Shown here: positions 1 through 6,400 of the stretch, in pieces
Position numbering within the stretch: the first letter of the stretch is position 1
Layout: the number at the start of each line of letters is the position of its first letter
NCBI GenBank assembly: GCA_001462255.1
Contig: LIUJ01000053.1
Coordinates: forward strand, 430 to 9,160
Direction: 5' to 3'
Source of the DNA: Fibrobacteria bacterium GUT77
Lineage (GTDB): Bacteria > Fibrobacterota > Chitinivibrionia > Chitinivibrionales > Chitinispirillaceae
DNA length: 8,731 nt
The notes under the pieces: model-generated
The model's input: only the letters and a program-made list of their open reading frames with translations
Databases searched by the model: none
Told to the model about the DNA's origin: nothing
Program-made: the position numbers and the translations under genes

Positions 1-1938
1 TCCAATCCGGAGTTTGAGCAACCGCACGGAAAGGTCAGCGGGTGCTCGGACAACAGCACCCCGGCGTCCGCCGCGTGCGTCCGGACGGGCATGGTGGGTA
101 GCACGCTTGACAACGATAATAAGCCGGTGCTTGGACCCGTGCCGTACCGAAACTACGGCATCGCCCACTGGTTTAGGGGGTGGGATACCTATCTAAACGG
201 TAAATATTCTAAAGGTACGAATATGGCGCCCGTGTACACGCCTACGCCGGGAATCAAGCAAGATTACAATAATGAGTGGGAGGCGAATGTAGTATACGAG
301 GGCGATAAGAATGTCGGGCAAGACACATCGTTCAAAAATGTGGTAATTCCCGGCAAACTGACTTTCACCCTCGCGAATAGGAATACCGGGACGTATCGGT
401 TCGAGAAGCGCGGCAACAACGGCTTCTTTCCGTTAGACAACGCCACCGTCCCGGCGAACTTCGGCAAGGAGTGGACGAAAGAGACCCCAAATACGCACAA
501 CTTCTCTTTTACCATGGAGTTTGTGCTGGACTTTCAGGCCAAAGCGAACATGAGCTTCCGGTTTAGCGGCGACGACGACGTGTGGGTGTTCATAGACAAA
601 ACGTTGGCGCTTGATTTGGGCGGTATCCACAGCGAGATGGAGAAGAGTTTTAACCTCGACAACGTGCCCGTGCCCGGCGGCATAGTGTACGGGAAGACCT
701 ATACCCTGCGCGTTTTCTACGCCGAGCGCCATTCCAGCGCCTCCAACATTATGATTGAGACGAACATCGTAGCCCCGCCCACGGGCGTGGGCATAAGCAC
801 CGTCGGCAATAACGGCGGCGGTATCGTCAGCGGCGGCGGGTCGGTAACCAAGTCGGCCGACGATTCGCTTACTTTGTGGAGCGTGGTTTACGGCGACAAC
901 GACGTGCCGCGGAGACCGGGCGACGAGTACAGGTGCGAAGACGTCACTTGGAAAATAAACGGCGTGGTCGTGGGTACGGGATGCAGTATCAAGGTCAAAG
1001 ATTCCATTGCCAGGGCCGAAGGCGTGAAGATAGAGGTGACTTACAAAGGCCCGGACGGGACGCTTTCCGGGTCGACCAACATGATTGTGACAGCCCTCGC
1101 GCCCGCCTTTATCTGCATACAAACGTCGGAGACGCCCAAACCCTCCTCCACCAATAGGGGCACGATAACCGACCCGGTGGAGTTCGGCGGAAAGGACGAG
1201 ACGACGGTTTACGCCGTATTGCGGGACAAGTACGGCAACTTCGCGGGATACGCGGAAAGAAAAGCGTGCAACAACCCCAACGACTGGTGTACGGCGGACG
1301 GGTGGACGGACGCGCAGTGGCACAGCGAGGACACGGACGTGGCCACGATATCTCCGTCTACGGGCAAGAGCACGGTCGTCAGAAAGGAGTTTATGGGCGA
1401 GGGCACGGTTGGCTACCTGACGGTTGAATATAGGGTGTGCGGAGCCGGTCCGAACGGTCGGGAGTGCGTAACGCTTTATGACACGACCACCGTGGGCAGC
1501 AAGAGCGAAGGCAACATGGCCATAGGCCCCAACCCCTTTACCCCCGGCCCGAACGGCCCGTCGCTCTCCGAGTCTTTGGGGTCAAAGGTGGTTGACTTCT
1601 ATCAAAAGGCCGTGGACGCCGCGGGCGGCCCCGGCGGTAAGGGCGTGCTTATAGCGGTAGACGCCCCCAATCCACTTAAGGAAGGCCCGTTCAAAGACGC
1701 CAAGGGCAACAAGCGCTTCGGCAAAATCATGATATACGACGCCGTGGGTAACGTGGTGAGGACGGAAGCCCTCTACAACTCGAACCGACGTAGCTCCTAC
1801 GGGTTCGTTTGGGACGGTAAGAACGCCAAAGGCCGTTTCGTGGGCCCCGGAACGTACCTTGTCCGAGTGACCGGTACGGTCGACGACGCGTCAAGCAGCC
1901 AGTTTAAGTTTCAGAGAATGGTTGGGGTTAAGAAGTAA
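1..1938 (+). CDS. Fibro-slime domain surface protein with Ig-like and FlgD-like C-terminal domains (5' partial)
   Basis: The frame is open from base 1, and the codons before the first ATG (91) already read like the start of a fibro-slime domain (NPEFE, then a Cys-bearing stretch and MVGSTLDNDNKPV). The true start and any signal peptide therefore lie upstream; 645 residues are visible. Codons 1-256 form the fibro-slime domain, with the hallmark FSGDDDVWVFID (about 188-199) and LDLGGIHS (about 204-211), ending in LRVFYAERHSSASN. A Gly-rich linker follows, then two Ig-like regions (about 283-370, with a Cys pair; about 372-500, with YAVLRDKYGN and SEDTDVATISPSTG, like bacterial Ig domains). A FlgD-like Ig domain starts at NPF (about 511) and contains IMIYDAVGNVV and WDGKNAKGRFVGPGTYLVRV; the end is basic (VGVKK). 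Fibro-slime proteins of Fibrobacter are linked to the outer surface and to cellulose adhesion. An adhesin or surface-layer role here is inferred; no catalytic motif is visible. Confidence 0.85.
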   Translation, partial: SNPEFEQPHGKVSGCSDNSTPASAACVRTGMVGSTLDNDNKPVLGPVPYRNYGIAHWFRGWDTYLNGKYSKGTNMAPVYTPTPGIKQDYNNEWEANVVYEGDKNVGQDTSFKNVVIPGKLTFTLANRNTGTYRFEKRGNNGFFPLDNATVPANFGKEWTKETPNTHNFSFTMEFVLDFQAKANMSFRFSGDDDVWVFIDKTLALDLGGIHSEMEKSFNLDNVPVPGGIVYGKTYTLRVFYAERHSSASNIMIETNIVAPPTGVGISTVGNNGGGIVSGGGSVTKSADDSLTLWSVVYGDNDVPRRPGDEYRCEDVTWKINGVVVGTGCSIKVKDSIARAEGVKIEVTYKGPDGTLSGSTNMIVTALAPAFICIQTSETPKPSSTNRGTITDPVEFGGKDETTVYAVLRDKYGNFAGYAERKACNNPNDWCTADGWTDAQWHSEDTDVATISPSTGKSTVVRKEFMGEGTVGYLTVEYRVCGAGPNGRECVTLYDTTTVGSKSEGNMAIGPNPFTPGPNGPSLSESLGSKVVDFYQKAVDAAGGPGGKGVLIAVDAPNPLKEGPFKDAKGNKRFGKIMIYDAVGNVVRTEALYNSNRRSSYGFVWDGKNAKGRFVGPGTYLVRVTGTVDDASSSQFKFQRMVGVKK

Positions 1939-1978
1939 GCGGAATTATAGGATAACGAATAGTATTGATAGGATTTAT

Positions 1979-1984
1979 AAGGGG
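1979..1984 (+). promoter_or_regulatory. Ribosome binding site that favours ATG 1993
   Basis: AAGGGG lies 8 bases before ATG 1993. A GTG at 1984 is in frame with that ATG but overlaps this site and would have no Shine-Dalgarno sequence of its own, so the ATG is the better start. Confidence 0.55.
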
Positions 1985-1992
1985 TGAGAGTT

Positions 1993-2583
1993 ATGACTGA
2001 CCAAGAACTGAAAGATTTGGTGGCAAGTCTTGCCGAGGATCAAAAGAGAGTTTGGCAAAAGATGGAAGAGACCGACCGGCAGATGAAAGAGACCGACCGG
2101 CGGATTGAAGAGACCGCCGAACAGATGAAAGAGACCGACCGCAAGTTAGACAAGCTTTGCGGCAAAGTCGGCGGCATAGACGATAACATCGGCCACCACG
2201 CCGAACAATTCTTTCAGGACGTGTTTGAGAAAAAAATGGAGTTCGGCGGCGTAAAGTACGACAGAGTGGACACAAACGTAAAGAGAAAAGGCCGCAAAGG
2301 AGAGATCGAGGTCGACATACTGATGGGTAACGGGGACTCCGTGGCTATTATCGAGGTGAAAAACAGAATACACCCGAACTTTGTAACGGAACTCGCGCAA
2401 GAACGCGTAAAAGTATTCAGAACCATGTACCCTGAATACAAAGACTATAAAATCTACCTCGGCGTAGCGGCGTTTTCATTCAGCGACGAGGTAATAAACA
2501 AAGCCAAAGAAAACGGGGTCGGATTGGTCAAACAAGCGGGGGAAGGAATAGAAATGGAAACGGAACGCTTGACGGCTTACTGA
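1993..2583 (+). CDS. Coiled-coil protein with PD-(D/E)XK nuclease-like domain (DUF3782-like)
   Basis: This is a 196-residue cytoplasmic protein with no signal peptide or membrane segment. Residues 1-60 are a highly charged helix with heptad repeats of the type ETDRQMK (about 25-55), predicted to form a coiled coil for oligomerisation. Residues 67-185 resemble the PD-(D/E)XK fold: a helix with E71 (HHAEQFFQDVF), then E104/E106/D108 (GEIEVDIL), then E121-V-K123 (IIEVKNRI), the usual metal-binding D...ExK arrangement. A predicted helix (TELAQERVKVF) and a beta strand (KIYLGVAAFSF) follow. The architecture matches a common family of uncharacterised proteins, often labelled DUF3782 or 'PD-(D/E)XK nuclease family', for which I know of no established substrate. 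The key residues are intact, so DNA cleavage or DNA binding is plausible but unproven. The gene begins 54 bases after the fibro-slime gene and is followed 41 bases later by the antitoxin pair; a functional link to that pair is not shown. Confidence 0.75.
   Translation: MTDQELKDLVASLAEDQKRVWQKMEETDRQMKETDRRIEETAEQMKETDRKLDKLCGKVGGIDDNIGHHAEQFFQDVFEKKMEFGGVKYDRVDTNVKRKGRKGEIEVDILMGNGDSVAIIEVKNRIHPNFVTELAQERVKVFRTMYPEYKDYKIYLGVAAFSFSDEVINKAKENGVGLVKQAGEGIEMETERLTAY
2065..2148 (+). repeat. Four 21-base repeats encoding coiled-coil heptads
   Basis: Units begin at 2065, 2086, 2107 and 2128. Each reads (G/A)AA GAG ACC (GAC or GCC) then three codons, giving (E/K)ET(D/A)xxx. Units 1 and 3 share their last two codons (CAG ATG), so there is also a 42-base higher-order period. 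The unit is a multiple of three, so gain or loss of copies would keep the frame and change coiled-coil length by one heptad. Confidence 0.8.
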
Positions 2584-2624
2584 ACCAAACGATTAAAATG
2601 ATTTAAAGAAAATAGGGGGACAGT

Positions 2625-2813
2625 ATGGCGGTTTTGACACGTGCCGAGAGACAAAAAATAATTGATAATTTGCCGGAAGTGGAGTATCCGAGAAAGGTAA
2701 TTGAGCGGCTCAATAGGGAGTACAAAATCGCGAAAGCTCAAATGGCTTCGGGGGAACTGAAACCTATGACAGTGGAGGAGTTAGCCGCAAAACATGGGAT
2801 AACGTTAGACTAA
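2625..2813 (+). CDS. Small antitoxin-like protein, upstream paralogue without its own toxin
   Basis: This 62-residue acidic/basic protein has a good Shine-Dalgarno sequence (AGGGGGA, 2614-2620). It begins MAVLTR and ends with MASGELKPMTVEELAAKHGITLD, almost identical to the end of the next gene (MASGELKPVTVEELAAEYGITLD). It aligns with that gene along its whole length if 22 residues of the downstream copy are skipped. I recognise no ribbon-helix-helix, HTH or Phd motif. The antitoxin call comes from homology to the gene directly overlapping the toxin. Unlike that gene, this one is followed only by a dead relic of a toxin start (2794-2820), so it is an orphan copy. It may still bind the toxin, bind the promoter, or be decaying. 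The frame is intact and the codon use is ordinary, so I do not call it a pseudogene. Confidence 0.65.
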   Translation: MAVLTRAERQKIIDNLPEVEYPRKVIERLNREYKIAKAQMASGELKPMTVEELAAKHGITLD

Positions 2814-2820
2814 ATATAAA
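2736..2820 (+). repeat. Direct repeat, copy 1 (partner 3008-3092)
   Basis: The 3' part of the upstream antitoxin gene plus 7 bases after its stop matches 3008-3092 at a constant offset of 272 bases. The first 20 bases are identical and most of the rest match, including the shared GACTAAATATA at the end. The match stops just before the next gene's ribosome binding site. This is the trace of a tandem duplication of the antitoxin with the start of the toxin. Confidence 0.8.
2794..2820 (+). pseudogene. Relic of a toxin gene start after the upstream antitoxin
   Basis: At the place equivalent to the toxin start (3066), this copy reads ATG GGA TAA CGT TAG ACT AAA TAT AAA, against ATG GGA TCA CAC TTG ACT AAA TAT ACG in the live gene. 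The start and the ACT AAA TAT codons survive, but two stop codons (2800 and 2806) interrupt the reading, and homology ends after about nine codons. It shows that the duplicated unit once ran into the toxin gene. Confidence 0.6.
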
Positions 2821-2824
2821 GGAG
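2818..2824 (+). promoter_or_regulatory. Ribosome binding site of the downstream antitoxin
   Basis: AAAGGAG lies 6 bases before ATG 2831. Its first bases fall at the end of the toxin-start relic, so this site formed at or beside the duplication joint. It is a closer match to the consensus than any site placed ideally for the toxin, which would favour antitoxin synthesis. Confidence 0.7.
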
Positions 2825-2830
2825 ATAACT

Positions 2831-3085
2831 ATGCCGGTTTTGACACGAGAACGTACGCGAGAAATAACTGAAACTTTACCGGAAGTGGAGTTTGCGGATG
2901 AATATTTGACGCATGAGGATATCCTGAAAGCGTTAGAAAACGCGCCGGAGGTGGAGTACCCCAAAGAGGTACTTGATCGGCTTGATAGGGTGTACTTGGA
3001 GACTAAGGCTCAAATGGCTTCGGGGGAGCTGAAACCTGTGACAGTGGAGGAGTTAGCTGCGGAATATGGGATCACACTTGACTAA
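2831..3085 (+). CDS. Putative antitoxin of the RelE/ParE-type toxin
   Basis: This 84-residue protein is encoded immediately upstream of, and overlapping by 20 bases, the toxin at 3066; that order and overlap are typical of type II toxin-antitoxin operons. Residues 4-21 (LTRERT...LPEVEF) repeat as residues 26-43 (LTHEDI...APEVEY) at an exact 22-residue spacing, with 8 of 18 identities. The C-terminal part (about 55-84, AQMASGELKPVTVEELAAEYGITLD) is shared with the upstream paralogue and is probably the conserved functional segment. I recognise no known DNA-binding fold, so autoregulation cannot be claimed. The expected role is to bind and neutralise the toxin in the cytoplasm. The function is inferred mainly from the neighbour; the coding call itself is secure (strong ribosome binding site, paralogue conservation). 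Confidence 0.7.
   Translation: MPVLTRERTREITETLPEVEFADEYLTHEDILKALENAPEVEYPKEVLDRLDRVYLETKAQMASGELKPVTVEELAAEYGITLD
2840..2959 (+). repeat. Diverged 66-base internal tandem repeat in the antitoxin
   Basis: Bases 2840-2893 and 2906-2959 encode ungapped matching segments offset by exactly 66 bases. Both begin TTGAC and end with near-identical PEVE codons (CCGGAAGTGGAG and CCGGAGGTGGAG). About 29 of 54 bases match, so the duplication is old or was partly remodelled. The upstream paralogue has only one such unit. Confidence 0.65.
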
Positions 3086-3092
3086 ATATACG
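3008..3092 (+). repeat. Direct repeat, copy 2 (partner 2736-2820)
   Basis: This is the partner of the repeat at 2736-2820, covering the antitoxin 3' end and the first codons of the toxin. Here the toxin frame is open. Confidence 0.8.
3046..3052 (+). promoter_or_regulatory. Toxin ribosome binding site inside the antitoxin gene
   Basis: GGAGGAG is formed by the conserved Val-Glu-Glu codons of the antitoxin and lies 13 bases before ATG 3066, somewhat longer than ideal. It supports ATG 3066 over the in-frame TTG at 3078, and the long spacing suggests the toxin is made less efficiently and by translational coupling. The same motif persists at 2774-2780 in the upstream paralogue. Confidence 0.5.
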
Positions 3093-3350
3093 ATATTTCT
3101 ATCTAAAACATATAAGCGTGAGTTAGATAAGTTGTCTAAGATCGACCAAAAAAGAGTGCTGGAAAAGATGTCCATATTGAAAAAAAACCCGTCTCATCCG
3201 TCATTGCGTACAAAAAAAATGAGGGATGGCACCGGAAGATACGAATCGAGCGTAAATATGGACATTAGAATAATATGGCAATTCGACGACGAAGAAGATA
3301 AACTCATCGTCGCCCTTGACGTCGGACACCACGATGTTTTGATGAAGTAA
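3066..3350 (+). CDS. RelE/ParE-superfamily toxin
   Basis: This 94-residue basic protein has the order of elements expected for a RelE/ParE fold: strand TIFLS (9-13), a Lys/Arg-rich helical hairpin (KTYKRELDKLSK...KRVLEKMSILKKNP, 14-42), HPSLRTKKM (44-52), then strands YESSVNMDIRIIWQF (59-73) and KLIVALDV (79-86), and a terminal GHHDVL (87-92). ESSVNMDIRxxW and GHHD are signatures of a RelE/ParE-like toxin subfamily. Family members are usually ribosome-dependent mRNA endonucleases (RelE, YafQ) or gyrase inhibitors (ParE). R48, K50/K51, H88, H89 and D90 are candidates for catalysis, but which activity applies cannot be settled from sequence. The gene overlaps the antitoxin stop by 20 bases, consistent with coupled translation. 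TTG 3078 is an alternative start and would remove four residues. Two eight-A tracts (3180-3187, 3212-3219) lie within the frame. Confidence 0.85.
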   Translation: MGSHLTKYTIFLSKTYKRELDKLSKIDQKRVLEKMSILKKNPSHPSLRTKKMRDGTGRYESSVNMDIRIIWQFDDEEDKLIVALDVGHHDVLMK

Positions 3351-3410
3351 TCGTTGACCGACCGCGTACGCACAAAAAAGAATAAAACAAAAACCGATGA
3401 ACAATAAAAA

Positions 3411-3416
3411 AGGAGG
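3411..3416 (+). promoter_or_regulatory. Ribosome binding site that sets the start of the large exported protein at 3424
   Basis: AGGAGG lies 7 bases before ATG 3424. An earlier in-frame ATG at 3397 has no such site and would add nine residues (MNNKKGGTE) that are encoded by the Shine-Dalgarno region itself. Starting at 3424 also gives a normal signal peptide. Confidence 0.85.
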
Positions 3417-3423
3417 TACCGAA

Positions 3424-6400
3424 ATGACGGCCTTGTTTGCTAAAGGTAAACGGAATTGGACTGGAATTATGGGACTCGCCACGCTTTTGGTCTTGACCGC
3501 GGCGGCGGGGGCGTTCGCGCAAAACGGAAAAAGGAAGTCGCCGGGGTCGGATATTTGCGTGGCTAAGGACTTGGCGAACTACGAAGACGCCATGTATACG
3601 TCTATTCAAGAGGCGGTCAACGCGGCTAAGGCGGGGCAAGTTATTGAGATATTGGATACGGAAATATATAAAGAACAGGTGACGATAGACGGACGGACTA
3701 CCAGCCCTTGGGACGGACAAAACGGGGGAAGCGTTAAAAAGGTTGTTGGTGGGAAAAACGGGATTACCATTAGGTTTGTTGTACCGGCTAACGCTTCTTG
3801 GAACCACGCTCGGCCTACTATCCAGTGGCAGGATTTAACCAATACGCATCCTCGAAATAGCACGGAGGCAAAGTCGGATAATGAGCTGACCGGTGCGGGG
3901 AACTACGAGACTGCCGGGGCGTTGCGTGTTTTAAGGGCTTCGAACGTTACGATTGAGGGCATAGCGGTTGACGGAGAGGGGGGTGAGGCGTTCGGGTTTC
4001 CCGGAGTTTGGTGTGACAAAAACGGACAAAACTGCGAACCTCTGGATCATGGAAACGCGGCTATAACGCTTGCTGTGGCGACGAAAGTGACAATCAGGGA
4101 TTGTGACATTAAAAACGCTTTTTTTGGAATATACATAAAGGACAGAAATACGGGAGGCGCTTTCGCAAACCCCAATCCGTCCGACATCAACCCTCCCACG
4201 CCTCTTTCCGGGTTTGACGAGGTGGGGTTACACCTATTTGAGTACAATAAAGTCCACGCAAACGTTGTGGGTTTCTTCTTTGAGTCGGCGTGGAACATGG
4301 GTTCTACGGCGAGATATAACTTGATTTACAACAACAAACAGAAGAATGGTGCGGGAAAGTGGACGAAAGAGGACCAAAAAAACGGTGGGGCGTTCTTGTT
4401 TAAGGATATGTACCTATGTCCGGTGGCCATTTACAACAACACGTTTTATGACAATTCGGGGAACTTCTTAGGTCATTGGCAGTCTGGGGGGCAACACCTC
4501 ATATTCAATAATATATTCAGCAAATCTACGCCGAGCGAGAATCCGGGAAACTCGCACATGTCCTTGGACGGCAAATTTCCGTATCGTATGCATAATAGCG
4601 TTTTTTCGGCGGACGCTAACGACCAAAACGGCGTTCGTATACAAGGACAAGGGAATTTTGATTGCGGAACGGGGGTGAATACCAACGAGCCTTACGCTAT
4701 AAACGGTGCGTATATAGCGAATGTACAGGTGAACGGGTACGCCGCCATAACGGGATCAAGCCAAACGTTAAAAATTTGCACCGGTGGGAATTGGAACGGA
4801 ACTCAAACGCAGGCGCAAACTATGATTATGCCGGGCGCTTCGATTACCGCGCTTGCCGGAACGACGCCGGCGATAACGTTCGGAGCCGCCGCCGGAATAC
4901 GTTGGTTGCAAACGGAAGGTTTAACTAGACAAGTATCAATAGACAATGTCATGAAACCATACACCATGCCGTCGCTCTTCAAGTCGTTACTCGAGACGTC
5001 GGATGATTTTCTTGTTCCCGACTGGAACAACCAATTCGTTAAAGATTACATACAAAATAAAGGGTGGGACGTAGCGGGTATACGAAACAACGACGGGAAA
5101 ATAGCGGACTTGGGAGCGATACCGTCTACGGGGTCTCGGCAGAGGACGGTGGCGAGGATCACGCCCACAAGCGTAACCACGATAGCCGCCAATGGCAACG
5201 CGACGGCCAATTTCAAGCTTGGGCTCGACAACGGTACTATGACCAACACAAGGATTAAGCTTTTGAGATGGGTCGCGCCGATTCCCGTAAACGCAAAAAA
5301 AGAAAATAATCCTGACGGAAACGGATTTGATTGGCCGGGTAGCATTGAGGTTGTCGCTCAAGACGCCATCAAAACTATACCCGATACAAGGACTGTCTAT
5401 ATCGGTAACAACTCCCTAACTAATATCGCGACGGGAAGCACAACTGCTCCCAAATACGGTTTTTTTGAGATAATAATAGAGGGTACCGACGCAAACGGCA
5501 ACGCTGTTTCCTCCGATGTCGGCTTTCTGCCATATCGCGAACTTAAGTATTTTTTCACAATTAAATTGTACGATGACGTTACCGGTAAGGAAGTTGACAC
5601 CGCCGTAGGTGTCGACGCGGGTAAGACGTATACTATGGGGGTCACGAAGAATTGCGACCCGAACGGTGATTGTCCGAATACAGTCGACGAGGTTTCATAC
5701 AGTCTTCTCTCCGGCCCTACGGCGTTCATACGGCAATATCCCCCGAAAGACACGTTGCTTACTTCCGATAAGAACGTGAGTATGCCGGGTAAGCCGGTGG
5801 GTACAGAAGTGAAGTATAGCGTCTATTTTACCGCTGCGGGCGCGGAGACGATTTTCGCCTCCGGCGTTGCCACCGAAGTTCAAAATCCCACCTTACCCAA
5901 AAATACCCGTTTGGTTTTCGTGGGTACTAAGGACATTAAAGTAAATCCCGGCGACCCCGACCACTTAGTCTTCAAAGACCCGATTCCTTTAGCGCAAGTA
6001 GGCACCGGCTTAGCCCCCGTCATAAACCGCGGCGTAGAGCAAGCTGTCCTTGTTGAGGTCCGTGACAAGTGGGACAACGTAGTGGACAATAAAGCCACGG
6101 CCGTGACCATAGAAGTTACGGCGAACCCCACTATCGGTGAGATTGTGGGCCCCAAGACGGTGAACTCGGTAAAGGGTGTAGCCACGTTTGTGGCCAAGGC
6201 TACCGACGGCGCGGCGGTTGGTAACACGTTTGACATGACGGCCACTCTTGCCGGCAAAACGCAGACCGACCAGTATAACGTTGGGCGTTTGCGTGTTGGG
6301 CGTTCTCTCGACCGTTTACAGGTGTTTTACAGCGACACCGGGTCTACTAAGACTTGGAAGGATTATTATAATCCTGAGGTTACTATAGACGGGAAGGTGG

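Noticed and set aside
14..196. Small + strand open frame at the window start
   Set aside because: It overlaps the fibro-slime frame, which is open from base 1 and encodes recognisable domain sequence. The small product is Arg/Thr/Pro-rich with no supporting motif.
433..1323. Long open frame on the - strand (296 codons)
   Set aside because: It is antisense to the fibro-slime gene, and the + strand product matches a known domain. The antisense product shows low-complexity Arg/Val/His composition and no good start context.
1947..1974. ATAGGAT repeated 21 bases apart (1947-1953 and 1968-1974)
   Set aside because: The spacing of two helical turns is suggestive of an operator, but a seven-base A/T-rich match in a short intergenic stretch can easily be chance.
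3397..3423. Earlier start for the large exported protein
   Set aside because: ATG 3397 has no ribosome binding site, and the added codons are the A-rich leader and the AGGAGG of the real start at 3424.
3351..3423. Promoter for the large gene (TTGACC at 3354-3359)
   Set aside because: No convincing -10 box lies at 16-18 bases from it. The A-rich stretch that follows offers only weak matches at the wrong distance, and promoter rules for this phylum are uncertain.
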